Shown here piece after piece: positions 34,499-44,617 of a stretch of DNA of 64,000 nt (positions are counted from its first letter, which is position 1; the number at the start of each line of letters is the position of its first letter). The translations under genes were made by a program, and so were the position numbers. Source of the stretch: an uncultured Helicobacter sp. (GTDB lineage: Bacteria > Campylobacterota > Campylobacteria > Campylobacterales > Helicobacteraceae); assembly GCA_944325775.1 (NCBI GenBank), contig CALVBL010000003.1:1-64000 (forward strand), read 5' to 3'. A model generated the notes under the pieces. That model made no database searches, was not told the origin of the DNA, and was given only the letters and a program-made list of their open reading frames with translations.

Positions 34499-35995
34499 AT
34501 GATAACTTGGATGCAAAAGCATAAAAAATGGCTTGTGATTACGATTTGGATCAGTGCAATTGCCTTTATCGGTGCGGGCGCGATCTCTTGGGGTGGCGGT
34601 GGATTTAGCCTTAGTGCAGATAGGGCTGCTGTGGTGGGTGATGTAAAAATCAGTATGAGCGAGTACTACACGCAATACCAAGCTTTGTATAATGATCAGA
34701 TGCAAAAGACGCAGGGGGACTTTGATGAAGCACGGGCAAAGGCTATGGGGCTGCATATACAGGCACTCCAAAAGCTCATTGCTCAAGCGCAATTGCGCGC
34801 TTTTGGCGAGGATCTGGGTCTGCAGGTGAGTGATGATGAGGTGTTTGAAGTTTTGCGTCAGAGTGAGAATTTTATGGTGGATGGTGTTTTTAGTGATGAG
34901 GTGTATAAAAATGCGGTGCGTTCGATGGGGTTGCGCACGGATAATTATGAAGAACAGCTTAAAAATAATATTTTAGCCCAAAAGGTGTTTTTGGGATTTT
35001 TGTCTATGGTGGGTGCGCCCTCTAGGGCAGAGGAGTTAAGTTTGGTACTTCCGGCGGGGATACAAGATAGGCTTGAGATTAAGATTCTAGAGGCACCAAA
35101 GGTTAGCGTGAGTGATGAAGAGATGAAGGCGTATTGGGAGAAGCATGCTTCCCAGTGGCTTAAGCCCGAGCGTTTTAAGCTAGAATATGTGCGAGTGTTA
35201 GCTAAAGATCAAGCTATAGAGCAAGAGGCTGTGCAAAAACGCTATGAATCTAGCAAAGGAGCGTTTGCTGATGAGAAGGGTAACATTCCTTCGTTTGAAT
35301 CCATCAAAGAAGAGATTGAGGGTGCAGAGCGCAAGGAGCAAGCGTGGAAAAGTGCGAGCAGGAGCTATGCGCCCTTTAAAGATGGAGAGCTAAAAGGCGA
35401 GGTGGTCGAGATTGAGCTTGTCGATGAGGATTTTGCGCAGATACAGGGCATCGTGCTTAAGAATGAATCTATAAAAACCATCAAGAATGCTACGCAGGGG
35501 CAGACACTAAAGCCTATCGAGCAAGATGATGGCTATGTGATCTTAAAAATAGTGAGCAAGACACCAGCACAGCCCAAAACCTATGAGGAAGCAAAAGATG
35601 AGGTGAAAAGTCAAATAGTGGCTGCTAGGCAGGCAGAGCTTTTGCAAGAGAGTGCGAAAAAGGAGATTGAGGGATTTAAGGGTGTGGATATAGGATTTTG
35701 GTCATTAGATTCTCTCTCGCAGGCACAAATCGGACAGATTGTGAATCTAGGCATCAATCCAATGGAGTTTGTGGGTGTGTTGGGGCAGATATTTGAATCT
35801 GAATCTAAGAGTGGGTTTTTCCCAATGGGGCAAAAAATGCTCCTATATAAAATCACTGATCAAAAGCTTGATATGCCAAAAAATAAAGAGCTGGGTGCGA
35901 TGAGCGAGTATTTTAAACAGCAGGCATATATGATGCTTTTTGGTGACTATCTCAATAGACACTACCCGCCAAAGATTTTTATGGAGCTTGATTAG
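34499..35995 (+). CDS. PpiD/SurA-like periplasmic peptidyl-prolyl isomerase
   Basis: 498 residues. A cytosolic start (MITWMQKHKKW) and one membrane helix (about 12-31, WLVITIWISAIAFIGAGAIS) anchor a large periplasmic part. It has a SurA_N-like helical region (SMSEYYTQYQALYNDQMQK and following to about 190), a parvulin-type domain (about 230-375, KTPAQPKTYEEAKDEVKS) and a C-terminal helical tail. This is the PpiD layout, a membrane-anchored foldase at the Sec exit. The gene before ftsA in H. pylori is comparable. 34377-34498 is a spacer with a possible TAGAAT -10 box near 34455. Confidence 0.82.
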   Translation: MITWMQKHKKWLVITIWISAIAFIGAGAISWGGGGFSLSADRAAVVGDVKISMSEYYTQYQALYNDQMQKTQGDFDEARAKAMGLHIQALQKLIAQAQLRAFGEDLGLQVSDDEVFEVLRQSENFMVDGVFSDEVYKNAVRSMGLRTDNYEEQLKNNILAQKVFLGFLSMVGAPSRAEELSLVLPAGIQDRLEIKILEAPKVSVSDEEMKAYWEKHASQWLKPERFKLEYVRVLAKDQAIEQEAVQKRYESSKGAFADEKGNIPSFESIKEEIEGAERKEQAWKSASRSYAPFKDGELKGEVVEIELVDEDFAQIQGIVLKNESIKTIKNATQGQTLKPIEQDDGYVILKIVSKTPAQPKTYEEAKDEVKSQIVAARQAELLQESAKKEIEGFKGVDIGFWSLDSLSQAQIGQIVNLGINPMEFVGVLGQIFESESKSGFFPMGQKMLLYKITDQKLDMPKNKELGAMSEYFKQQAYMMLFGDYLNRHYPPKIFMELD

Positions 35996-36005
35996 AGGAG
36001 CGTGT

Positions 36006-37424
36006 ATGCAAGAAGATTTTAATCCTAATAATATTATCTTAGCCATTGACATCGGATCGAGTAAGATCCATACACTCGTCGCAGAGCGCACCAGTGATGC
36101 ACCTCGTCTCATAGGTTGGGGTGCGTGTGAATCTCAAGGCGTGCAAAAAGGGATCATTACCAATATCGAGCAAGTGAGTGCAGATCTCCAAGTAGCACTC
36201 GAAAAAGCCACCAATATGGCGGGTATCAAGGCAAAAAAGGCGATCATTTCCATATCTGGTGCGTATGTGGAATACACCAAGACAAGTGCTGTTGTCAATA
36301 TACCAGATCGCGGTGAGATTCAGTTTAGCGACATTGAGAGACTGATGAAAAACTGCGTATATAACGCAAGGCTTGATAAAAACTATATGCCCATTCATGT
36401 TCTGCCTTATAAGTTTGTGGTCAAAGATTACAATGTGCCCATCGAGGATCCACTCTATATGAATGCCGAAAATATGGAGTGTTTCGCGTATATCGTGATG
36501 GCAAAGCGCGCTGTGGTGGAAACACTCAAAAAAGTGCTCACAAAGTGTGGGATCGAAGTCGAGGATATTGTGCTAAGCTCCTATGCCTCATCAATCGCTA
36601 CCCTAACTCCAGAGGAGCGCAGACAGGGTGTGGTGTGTATCGATATGGGCGCGCAGACTTGTGATATGATGATTTATAGTGGTGCATCGATGTGTTATGG
36701 GAACTACTTCCCTGTGGGATCAGCACATATTACATCAGATATTGCACAGGTGTTGGGGGTTACGCGTGAGGTGGCAGAAAAACTCAAAGTCGAGTATGTC
36801 GATATGATCGTCCAAGAGGGCGATGCGCAAAGGGGGCTTAATATCTCTCGCAAAGATGCTGAAAACAAGCTTATTCCGGTAACGACTTTACATAAGATCG
36901 CCGAGGCGCGTGTGCGTGAGACCTTTGAGGTGTTGGGGGATATCATAGAGCGAAGCGAAACGCGCGATCAAGTAGGTGGTGGTCTAGTCATCACGGGAGG
37001 TATGACCAAACTCAAGAATCTTGAGCAGTATTTGCATCAAGAGAATATTATGCACCCACTACCAGTGAGGATAGCCACTCCTGTAGGTATAGATGGGACA
37101 TTTGAGATATTAAAAGATCCAGAAATGGCGACGGCAGTTGGGCTTGTGCTCTATGCTGCAGGGCATTTCACAAACTATGAGCTTACTATGCAAAACACCA
37201 TCAAAATGCGCAAGGGTCATGGTGTGCAAAAAGCTGCGAATAATATCCCTACATACAGCAATCATCAAGAAGGCAATGTGCAGGATTTGCAGATAAAAAA
37301 GCAGGTCTTGCCCCCGCGAGCTAAACAAAAAATGCAGAGTGCCGATGTAGAGGCAAATCACACCGAATCTGGAGGCGAGAATCCCATCAGGCGCTTTTGG
37401 AGATGGTTGAGTCAATTATTTTAA
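36006..37424 (+). CDS. ftsA: Cell division protein FtsA
   Basis: 472 residues from ATG 36006 (AGAGGAG 5 bases upstream); an in-frame upstream ATG at 35940 would overlap the PpiD-like gene. Actin-fold motifs: ILAIDIGSSKIHTLVAE (phosphate 1), VVCIDMGAQTCDMMIY (phosphate 2) and GGGLVITGGMTKLKNLEQYL (adenosine). The C-terminal amphipathic helix PIRRFWRWLSQLF anchors it in the inner membrane and carries FtsZ to the division site. Followed by ftsZ after 15 bases. Confidence 0.96.
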   Translation: MQEDFNPNNIILAIDIGSSKIHTLVAERTSDAPRLIGWGACESQGVQKGIITNIEQVSADLQVALEKATNMAGIKAKKAIISISGAYVEYTKTSAVVNIPDRGEIQFSDIERLMKNCVYNARLDKNYMPIHVLPYKFVVKDYNVPIEDPLYMNAENMECFAYIVMAKRAVVETLKKVLTKCGIEVEDIVLSSYASSIATLTPEERRQGVVCIDMGAQTCDMMIYSGASMCYGNYFPVGSAHITSDIAQVLGVTREVAEKLKVEYVDMIVQEGDAQRGLNISRKDAENKLIPVTTLHKIAEARVRETFEVLGDIIERSETRDQVGGGLVITGGMTKLKNLEQYLHQENIMHPLPVRIATPVGIDGTFEILKDPEMATAVGLVLYAAGHFTNYELTMQNTIKMRKGHGVQKAANNIPTYSNHQEGNVQDLQIKKQVLPPRAKQKMQSADVEANHTESGGENPIRRFWRWLSQLF

Positions 37425-37439
37425 TACGAGGATAAGGTG

Positions 37440-38609
37440 ATGGAGAGCAATATGTTGGATATTCAAGAACTTGGGAGTGATGTGATAACAGGAGATAAGC
37501 AGGCAGGTAACATTGCCGTGATTGGTGTCGGCGGTGGTGGGTGTAACACGATAAACTATCTTATTTCTCATGGCATACAGTCTGAAGTAATGCTCGTAGC
37601 AGCAAACACAGATGCTCAACATCTCAAAAATAATAAAGCGCGTATTAAACTCCAGTTGGGTAAGAAGACTACCAAGGGCTTGGGTGCGGGCGCAGACCCA
37701 GAGCAGGGTAAAAAGGCTGCTGTGGAGAGTGAAGAGGAGATTCGCGAATGCCTTAAGGGCTATGATATTATTTTTATCGCCACTGGCTTGGGTGGTGGGA
37801 CAGGCACAGGAGCTGCACCGGTGATCGCTAAGATTATGCGAGAGATGGGGGCTTTGGTGATATCCATTGCGACTACGCCCTTTAGGTATGAGGGCAAAAA
37901 ACGCGCTAAAGTCGCAGAAATGGGAAAAAAAGAGCTCAAAGATCAAAGTGATTGTATCATCATCATACCAAATGATAGAATCTCTCCCAAAGGTGGCATA
38001 GGCAACAGAGAGGCTATGGCGAAGGTCGATAGTGTGCTTTCTAATGCTGTCAAAGGTTTGGCAAATACGATTTTGGGCGGTGTCGGTGAGAGTGATATCA
38101 ATATCGATTTCTCCGATGTCACAACCGTAATGAAGAACAAGGGGCTAGCAGTGATGGGTATGGGCGAGGCACATGGAGCAAATGCTGCAAGCGAAGCATT
38201 AAACAATGCGCTCTCTTCGGAGATGATGGGCAACATCAATGTAACCAATGCCAAGGGGATCATCGTGTGCTTGGAGATTCACCCGGATTATTCCAGAGAG
38301 GAGATCGATGAAGTGCTTGATAGGGTGAATGAATATGAGACAGAGGAAACAGACTATAAATGCGGGATCTATAATAATGAGCAATTCTCAATAGACTTTG
38401 TGCGCGTTACTTTTGTCGCCACTGGCTTTGCTGATGAAGTGATAGAATCTTCTATAGCTCAAGAGAGTGTAGAGAATCTCAAGATGACTTCTAATGCGCC
38501 TCTCTCATCCATCTCTCAAGCCAAAGATCTTCGTCGTGCATCTGGAGGCGATGGGATCACAGAGATTCATTACGATATGCCTACCTTTATACGCCAAGGA
38601 CAAGATTGA
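37440..38609 (+). CDS. ftsZ: Cell division GTPase FtsZ
   Basis: 389 residues. ATG 37440 is used (GAGG 8 bases upstream); another ATG at 37452, 6 bases after GGAG, is possible. Tubulin-fold motifs: AVIGVGGGGCNTINYL, AANTDAQHL, the GTP loop ATGLGGGTGTGAAPVIAKI, and the T7 loop around DINIDFSDVTTVM. The C-terminal peptide after a short linker ends IHYDMPTFIRQGQD, the conserved FtsA-binding tail. It polymerises into the Z ring. Confidence 0.97.
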   Translation: MESNMLDIQELGSDVITGDKQAGNIAVIGVGGGGCNTINYLISHGIQSEVMLVAANTDAQHLKNNKARIKLQLGKKTTKGLGAGADPEQGKKAAVESEEEIRECLKGYDIIFIATGLGGGTGTGAAPVIAKIMREMGALVISIATTPFRYEGKKRAKVAEMGKKELKDQSDCIIIIPNDRISPKGGIGNREAMAKVDSVLSNAVKGLANTILGGVGESDINIDFSDVTTVMKNKGLAVMGMGEAHGANAASEALNNALSSEMMGNINVTNAKGIIVCLEIHPDYSREEIDEVLDRVNEYETEETDYKCGIYNNEQFSIDFVRVTFVATGFADEVIESSIAQESVENLKMTSNAPLSSISQAKDLRRASGGDGITEIHYDMPTFIRQGQD

Positions 38610-39070
38610 TGACATTTCGCGGCATAGATTCTGCGTATTTGTTGCTCCTTGGGGTGTGTGTGGGGGTGATGGTCGCATGCGGTGCGATCAGTGCGCCTGT
38701 GATATTCCAAGCTGGCGAGATTTTAGCTATGCCTATTACTAAGGACCAAAGCGGTGTTTTGATGGGCATCATATTCCAAAAGCTCTCAAATCTCCTCTAT
38801 ATCGTAGGAATGGTGGTTTTTGTCTTTGAGCTCTTTGCGGCACGGCTTTTTCGGACTTCTGGGATTATCATTATGCTAAGCGCTGGTGTGAGTATCATAA
38901 TGATTTTATTGTTTAATCTCTACTATATGCCCTACATCTTATCTGCTCCAGATTCTCATAGCGCAGAGTTTGAATCTATGCATTTTCAAAGTGTCATGGT
39001 GTTTAAGATTCTAACTATCAGCTTGGCTGTGCTGTTTGTGGCGAAGTGCCTTAAACTTTTTAGATCTTAA
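38609..39070 (+). CDS. DUF4149 membrane protein
   Basis: 153 residues; the ATG overlaps the ftsZ stop (TGATG), so translation is coupled. Four membrane helices: about 8-30 (YLLLLGVCVGVMVACGAIS), 50-70, 78-100 and 130-148. Pattern of DUF4149/TMEM205-like proteins (APVIFQAGEIL, then a central FELFAARLFR). Function unknown. Position after ftsZ suggests co-expression with division genes but not necessarily a division role. Confidence 0.75.
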   Translation: MTFRGIDSAYLLLLGVCVGVMVACGAISAPVIFQAGEILAMPITKDQSGVLMGIIFQKLSNLLYIVGMVVFVFELFAARLFRTSGIIIMLSAGVSIIMILLFNLYYMPYILSAPDSHSAEFESMHFQSVMVFKILTISLAVLFVAKCLKLFRS

Positions 39071-39146
39071 GGATCCAAAAGCAATATTATAGAATCCTAA
39101 AGGCTTCCCATGAGCAATTGGCAAAACTCGTAACCCTCTCACAAAA

Positions 39147-41045
39147 TCACAAAGCCTTAAGTATATTTTGCACAAGGGAGCGTGTATCTAATCCTAAGGA
39201 TTGTTCGACTAGATCACTCCTGCCATGTGGGATAAACGCATCGCGCACTTCAAAGCTCATAATCTTAGCGATATGTTCTCTAGCCGGAGTTTGCAAGAGA
39301 GATTCTATAATGGCGCTTGTCACACCACCCAGATAATAGCTATCACTAAACACAAATACCCGATTATGCGCACTCACAAGCTCTGTGAGGGTCTTGGTAT
39401 CAAGTGGCTTAAGAAACCGCAAGTCAAGCAAGCTCGGTGCAAAACCTCTATCTTGTAGGGCTAGAGCACATTCCCATGCCCTTCCCACGCCATTGCCATA
39501 GCCTATGAGTAATATATCCTTGCCACTTGTGAGAATCTCCGCCTCCCCCAAATTAAAGGCACTGCCCTCAAACACACCATTAGGCAGTATGAATCTATTG
39601 CGCGGATAGCGAAACGCACTCGGAGCGTGATCGCAAGTGATAGCGAATTGCACGGCTTGTGCGAGTGTGGCATTATCACGCGGTGCGAAAAGGATCATAT
39701 TTGGGATTGAGCGCAAATACGCGATATCCAGTAGTCCTTGGTGTGTTTCACCATCTTCGCCCACGATCCCAGCCCGATCGATCGCAAAGCGCACCGGCAT
39801 ACTCATAATGCTCACATCATGGACGATCTCATCAAAAGCGCGTTGCAAAAAGGTCGAATAAATCGCCACGAATGGAATAAAGCCCTCTTTTGCCATCGCT
39901 GCCATGGAGGTAACGGCGTGCTGCTCGGCTATTGCTACATCCCAAAAGCGATCTTGATCGTATGTGATAAGTGAATCTAGTCCCGTGCCAGAGGGCATAG
40001 CAGCGGTAACCCCCACGATTTTTGGATTGTCCTTGGCGGCGTGCAGTAGTGTGGTGCTAAAGGTCTGTGTGGGCGTGGGTGTGTTACTTGGGGCTTTGGT
40101 GCTTTTGCCGGTGTTTAAGTCAAAGGGGCTGACACCATGCCATTTTTCAAAATGTCCTTCGGCGATCTCATAACCCTTGCCCTTGGTGGTTTGCGCGTGG
40201 ATAATCACAGGTGCATTGAGTTCGCGAGCCTTTTGCAAGGTGGAGATGATAAGCTCGAGATTGTGCCCATCAATGGGTCCTATATAGCCTAGCCCTAGTT
40301 CTTCAAAGAGCAGTCCGGGCGTGATGAGCTTGAAAGATTCTTCAAGTCTTTTGGCGAGGTAGGAGGCAGATTCTGGCATTACTGAGAGAGCCTTTTTGAT
40401 CTTAGCACGCATAGATCGATAAGTAGGGGAGGCAAAGGCTTGCGAGAGATAGTTGCTAATCGCGCCTATGGGCTTTGCGATACTCATTTCATTGTCATTG
40501 AGAATGATGATCACGGGGTATTTGCGCGCACCAAGTTCGTTGAGTGCCTCATACACGAGCCCTGCGCTTAGCGCGCCATCGCCAATAAGTGCGATTGGAA
40601 TATGTGCGCTTTTTTGGAGATTAAAACTCTTGGCAGCTCCCACAGCTAGCGATATAGAAGTCGAGCTGTGTCCGGCGATGAAGTAGTCATCACTAGATTC
40701 TGCTGGGTTACAAAACCCACTGATCCCGCCAAATGTTCGCAGGCTTGAAAATTCCTCCCATCGCCCCGTGATGAGTTTGTGCGCATATGCCTGATGGCTG
40801 ACATCAAAGATAAAAGGATCACTCTTGCAGTCAAAGACATGGTGCATAGCTACGATGAGTTCCACCGCACCTAGTGTGGAGCTTAGATGTCCGCCGTTTT
40901 TGCTCACTGTGTGCAGGATCTTAGCGCGGATACCTTGGGCTAAGATCTCAAGTTCGCTAAGATTCATCGCGCGCACCGATGTAGAATCTAAGAGCACCTT
41001 AGCCGCTTGTTCCGCGTTTTGTAGCTGTATAGATAGCGTATTCAT
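39147..41045 (-). CDS. dxs: 1-deoxy-D-xylulose-5-phosphate synthase
   Basis: 632 residues. Thiamine-diphosphate binding shown by KNGGHLSSTLGAVELIVAMH, AGHSSTSISLAVGAAKS, LIGDGALSAGLVYEALNE and the NDNEMSIAKPIGAIS end of that motif. The transketolase pyrimidine-binding part starts near KIVGVTAAMPSGTGLD, with FIPFVAIYSTFLQRAFDEI. First step of the MEP isoprenoid pathway. Its ATG overlaps the fliH stop (ATGA), as in relatives where dxs ends the fliF-G-H cluster. A Thr/Pro-rich insert (residues about 310-330) is longer than usual. Confidence 0.96.
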   Translation of the reverse strand: MNTLSIQLQNAEQAAKVLLDSTSVRAMNLSELEILAQGIRAKILHTVSKNGGHLSSTLGAVELIVAMHHVFDCKSDPFIFDVSHQAYAHKLITGRWEEFSSLRTFGGISGFCNPAESSDDYFIAGHSSTSISLAVGAAKSFNLQKSAHIPIALIGDGALSAGLVYEALNELGARKYPVIIILNDNEMSIAKPIGAISNYLSQAFASPTYRSMRAKIKKALSVMPESASYLAKRLEESFKLITPGLLFEELGLGYIGPIDGHNLELIISTLQKARELNAPVIIHAQTTKGKGYEIAEGHFEKWHGVSPFDLNTGKSTKAPSNTPTPTQTFSTTLLHAAKDNPKIVGVTAAMPSGTGLDSLITYDQDRFWDVAIAEQHAVTSMAAMAKEGFIPFVAIYSTFLQRAFDEIVHDVSIMSMPVRFAIDRAGIVGEDGETHQGLLDIAYLRSIPNMILFAPRDNATLAQAVQFAITCDHAPSAFRYPRNRFILPNGVFEGSAFNLGEAEILTSGKDILLIGYGNGVGRAWECALALQDRGFAPSLLDLRFLKPLDTKTLTELVSAHNRVFVFSDSYYLGGVTSAIIESLLQTPAREHIAKIMSFEVRDAFIPHGRSDLVEQSLGLDTRSLVQNILKAL

Positions 41046-41857
41046 ATTTCTCTCATGTTGTCCAAGATAGATTGTTTCATATTTTTGTAGCGCGTCATAA
41101 TGCTCCCATCAATATTGCCTTGATTACTAATCACGATCACGCCACCGGGCTTGAGTGCGTCATCAGAAAGGATGGTGATTTTTTGCAAGGTATCTTTTTG
41201 CACACTTTCTAGCTGTTCTTTGAGATAGAGATAGTCCTGTGGATTGACCTTGAGGGTAATGTCGGTGGCGTCCATTATGGAGTGCAAAAGCTCCTTTGCG
41301 AGCGCGAGCGCGACTTTTTGGCTATTTTCTTCTATTTCTTTGACAATCACCTCTTTTGCGATATCCACAGCGATAGCACTTAGCTCTTTTTCGAGATTCT
41401 GGAGGTGGGTTTGAGAATCTTTGAGCGCGTTTTCTAGAGTGATTATAGAATCTACCAAGATTTTCTTTTGGGCATTAAACTCATCTTCTATCTCTGATTT
41501 GATCTCATCTTTTGCCTGATTATAGCCCTCTTTGTAGGCTTCGTCTTTGGCAGTGCTAAGCTGTGTCTGTGCCTGCTCTTGGGCTTTTTCAAACTGCAGT
41601 TGAAGCTTGGCTAGTGAATCTGAAAGCTCATCGGATTTTTGCAGCAGTCGATCGATGAGCTCTTTTTCTAGACTTGGGGTTTTTGGAGATTCTGTATGTG
41701 GTGCTTGTGGCGTGATCTCTTGGGGCACAGGCGCTGGTGCTTGATCCAGTGTGGGCTCATGACTAGGCTGCGTGATGGATTTGAACTCATACTTGCTGAT
41801 TTTATGGTTATGCGCACTTTGCGTGCCGATGATATTTTCTTGATTAAACAATGACAT
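41042..41857 (-). CDS. fliH: Flagellar assembly protein FliH
   Basis: 271 residues. An N-terminal Pro/Gln-rich part (to about residue 65) carries conserved aromatic/Ile positions, then a long coiled coil (ELIDRLLQKSDELSDSLAKL onward) and a C-terminal globular domain with ALALAKELLHSIMDATDITL and PGGVIVISNQGNIDGSI. FliH binds and restrains the export ATPase FliI and docks it to the C ring. It overlaps fliG by 14 bases and dxs by 4. Confidence 0.92.
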   Translation of the reverse strand: MSLFNQENIIGTQSAHNHKISKYEFKSITQPSHEPTLDQAPAPVPQEITPQAPHTESPKTPSLEKELIDRLLQKSDELSDSLAKLQLQFEKAQEQAQTQLSTAKDEAYKEGYNQAKDEIKSEIEDEFNAQKKILVDSIITLENALKDSQTHLQNLEKELSAIAVDIAKEVIVKEIEENSQKVALALAKELLHSIMDATDITLKVNPQDYLYLKEQLESVQKDTLQKITILSDDALKPGGVIVISNQGNIDGSIMTRYKNMKQSILDNMREI

Positions 41858-42875
41858 CGTCCTGTTCGCCTAATTGGATTAAGCCTTGTTCTGATAGGGT
41901 TTGCACGACCTCGACGATCTTTCGCTGGGCATTTTCCACATCACGCACTTTCACTGCCCCAAGGAATTGCATCTCTTCGATAAACTGCTCGCTTGCCCTT
42001 TGACTCATATTTGCCATAAATTTTTGCTTGAGCTCATCATTGGCTGACTTGAGAGCAAGTGTGAGATCCTTTTTGTCTGCGATTTTTAGAATCTCCCTAA
42101 TGGCGTTGTTATCAAGCTTATTGATATCTTCAAAAGTAAACATCATTTCCTTAATCTCTGTGGCAAGCTGCTCATCAATCTGCTCAATATGCGCGATTGT
42201 TGCTTTAGCTGCTTTTTGTCCTAGGCGGTTAAACATCTCTGCCACCGATCGTGTCCCACCCACCTCGACTTTGTAGCTGGTGAGAGATTCTAGTTTGTTT
42301 TCTAGCACGGCTGAAACTCTCTTGACGACATTGGGTGAGATGTCCCCGAGGTTTGCCATCCTGATAGCCACCTCCGCACGCAAATCATCAGAGAAATACC
42401 CCAAAGTCTCTGCCGCAGAGCTTGGATCCATATGTGCGAGGATAAGAGCGATAGTTTGAGGGTGCTCGTTGATAATGAAGTCTGCAAGTTGCTGTGGGCG
42501 CACTTTAGAGAGGTATGCGAAATTTTTGGCAGACTGCATAGTTTTAGCGAGCTTGTCCAAAATCGCCTTAGCAGCTTCTGGTCCTAAAGCCTTGATAAGC
42601 AGGTCTCTTGCGTAGTCTAAGCCACCGCTGTTGATATATTGGTTAGATTGGAAGATGATATAAAACTCCTCCAAAATCGCCGCCCCGATGCTTTTATCGG
42701 TGTTGCCAAGCTGCGCAATTTGCTTAGAAATTTCGGTAATAGAATCTATGTCAAGATGGCGGAATATCTCGCTTGTGATTTCATCGCCCAGCTGTATGAG
42801 CAAAATCGCGATTTTTTCTGACATAGAGAGCTCATCATATTGTGCTCTTTGACGCGGTGTAAGATTGATCGCCAT
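41844..42875 (-). CDS. fliG: Flagellar motor switch protein FliG
   Basis: 343 residues. The N-terminal domain (SEKIAILLIQLGDEITSEIF) contacts FliF. The middle domain has the EHPQTIALILAHMDPSSAAE (EHPQ) motif. The C-terminal torque domain has FTFEDINKLDNNAIREILK-type sequence and conserved charged residues (KDLTLALKSANDELKQKF) that face the stator. It sits 16 bases after fliF. Confidence 0.97.
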   Translation of the reverse strand: MAINLTPRQRAQYDELSMSEKIAILLIQLGDEITSEIFRHLDIDSITEISKQIAQLGNTDKSIGAAILEEFYIIFQSNQYINSGGLDYARDLLIKALGPEAAKAILDKLAKTMQSAKNFAYLSKVRPQQLADFIINEHPQTIALILAHMDPSSAAETLGYFSDDLRAEVAIRMANLGDISPNVVKRVSAVLENKLESLTSYKVEVGGTRSVAEMFNRLGQKAAKATIAHIEQIDEQLATEIKEMMFTFEDINKLDNNAIREILKIADKKDLTLALKSANDELKQKFMANMSQRASEQFIEEMQFLGAVKVRDVENAQRKIVEVVQTLSEQGLIQLGEQDDVIV

Positions 42876-42891
42876 ACCACTATCTCCTTGC

Positions 42892-44604
42892 CTATGAAGT
42901 TGCGTTGATTTCTAGTTCATCTTTGATAAGTGTTTGGAAGAGTGAGGCGATTTCCTCTGGTTTTTCTGAAATTACATTGCGCATTCGCTCCAAAATCACC
43001 TCATATTTTACCTCATCTTCATTGAATCCACCACCTATGCCTAGTTGATCTTCCACGCGTTTGCGTAATTCGCTAAATTTGTTGAGATCTTCATCATCAT
43101 CTTCATCAAGGCGCAAGAGAGATTCTACTTCATCATCTTCATCTTCTTGCACTTCAAGCATACGCTCGGCAAAGGGCGCAACGATTTTTTTGTAAAAGAT
43201 AAAAAGCACGATCGCCACGATGAAGTATTTGATAAGTGGCAAGAATGGTCCTAGATATTTTTCGACTTGCTCTGAAAAGCTTTCCCACGAATCTTTGGGG
43301 CGATAATTAGCCGTGGCGGCGTTTAGTTCGAAGTTTGAGACTTTGACAAAATCCCCTCGCTCTTCATTAAAAGAGATCACACCTTTGACAATATCCTCGA
43401 TTTCTTTGAGGTCGCGCTCGCTTCGAGGGACATACTCTAGGTGTTTTTTGCCATCTTCATCGGTTACCTCGCGATAGGTCCCATCGATCACCACGCCCGT
43501 ACTTATGCGTTTGAGTGTGCCGATAGGTCCTCTGATCTCGCTTACCGTCCGATCCACCACAAAGTTCGTGGCTTCGTCGGTTTTGTGCTTTTCATTGAGG
43601 ATATTATTGTCATCAAGTCCTTGCACGGGTCCGATGTTGCTCACCACACCGGGCACACCGCCTATAGGAGTTTCACGCAAGCCCTTTTCGTGTTCCTCGA
43701 TATTGCGTTGTGCTGCCACGACATTGTTGCCAAAGAGCTCTTGGGTCTGCTTGACTTGGCTAAAGTCAAACTCCATACTTACCTGCGCACGCACCCTACT
43801 TTCATCGCCCACGATTGCCTTGAGTGCTTCTACTATTTTGTGCTCGTAGTTTTTTTCGATATTCATTTGGTATTTGCGTTGTTGCTCGGCAAGCTTGATC
43901 ATACCTGATGGCTCACTAAATTCATTAAGTTCGCCCAGCAAATCTCCATCTTGGTTGATGATTTTTACCCTATCTGGCGTGAGGTTGGTCACAGCGGCGG
44001 CTACGAGGTTTTTGATACCGATTGTTTGGGCTTGGGTGAGATCCATTCCCTGCCTTAGTTGAATCTTCACTGACGCAGTTGGCGGGATATTTTGCTTGCT
44101 AAAGACGGATTTCTCCGCAGGAGCGATGAGCACACTTGCGCTCTCGATAGCTGTGATACTCTCAATAGTCTTTGTGAGCTCTCCTTCTACAGCAAGCTGG
44201 TATTTGGTCCGTTCTTTAAAGTCCGTATCACCGAGATTCTGATTTTCGATAAAGTCGCTAAAGCCGATCTTCTTGCCCTGCTTGGGGATACCTAGAGAAG
44301 CGAGGTTGATACGCTGTTCATAGACTTTTTCACTTGGGATTAGGATAGTATTGTCTGTAGGGATTTTATAGGGGATTTTGTTTTGTTGGAGGTTTTGTAA
44401 GATAAGCGCACTATCGGCAGGATCTATGCCATTAAAAAGCACAGAATAGCCCTCATATTCGTTTTTAGTATCAACTCTAAAGAGCACGAGATAGGTTACA
44501 AAGGATATGAGCACCACAATCGTGGCAAGGATAATGATACGCTGTTTTTTATTAATGCGTCCAAGTATCTTTGAAACTTGCTCTAAGATGAGTTGCAGAT
44601 TCAC
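42892..44604 (-). CDS. fliF: Flagellar MS-ring protein FliF
   Basis: 570 residues. Membrane helices at about 23-43 (IIILATIVVLISFVTYLVLF) and about 440-460 (PLIKYFIVAIVLFIFYK) flank the periplasmic ring-building motifs. Landmarks: YSVLFNGIDPADSALILQNL, VAVEGELTKTIESI-type region, and SVKIQLRQGMDLTQAQTIGI. The Asp/Glu-rich C-terminal cytoplasmic tail ends in the FliG-binding segment. It is the first structure of the basal body. It follows hisC by 13 bases. Confidence 0.97.
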   Translation of the reverse strand: MNLQLILEQVSKILGRINKKQRIIILATIVVLISFVTYLVLFRVDTKNEYEGYSVLFNGIDPADSALILQNLQQNKIPYKIPTDNTILIPSEKVYEQRINLASLGIPKQGKKIGFSDFIENQNLGDTDFKERTKYQLAVEGELTKTIESITAIESASVLIAPAEKSVFSKQNIPPTASVKIQLRQGMDLTQAQTIGIKNLVAAAVTNLTPDRVKIINQDGDLLGELNEFSEPSGMIKLAEQQRKYQMNIEKNYEHKIVEALKAIVGDESRVRAQVSMEFDFSQVKQTQELFGNNVVAAQRNIEEHEKGLRETPIGGVPGVVSNIGPVQGLDDNNILNEKHKTDEATNFVVDRTVSEIRGPIGTLKRISTGVVIDGTYREVTDEDGKKHLEYVPRSERDLKEIEDIVKGVISFNEERGDFVKVSNFELNAATANYRPKDSWESFSEQVEKYLGPFLPLIKYFIVAIVLFIFYKKIVAPFAERMLEVQEDEDDEVESLLRLDEDDDEDLNKFSELRKRVEDQLGIGGGFNEDEVKYEVILERMRNVISEKPEEIASLFQTLIKDELEINATS

Positions 44605-44617
44605 GCCACGCTCCTAG

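Noticed and set aside
42301..42500. Additional small frames in fliG and dxs antisense strands
   Set aside because: All are shadows of conserved genes with no start signals.
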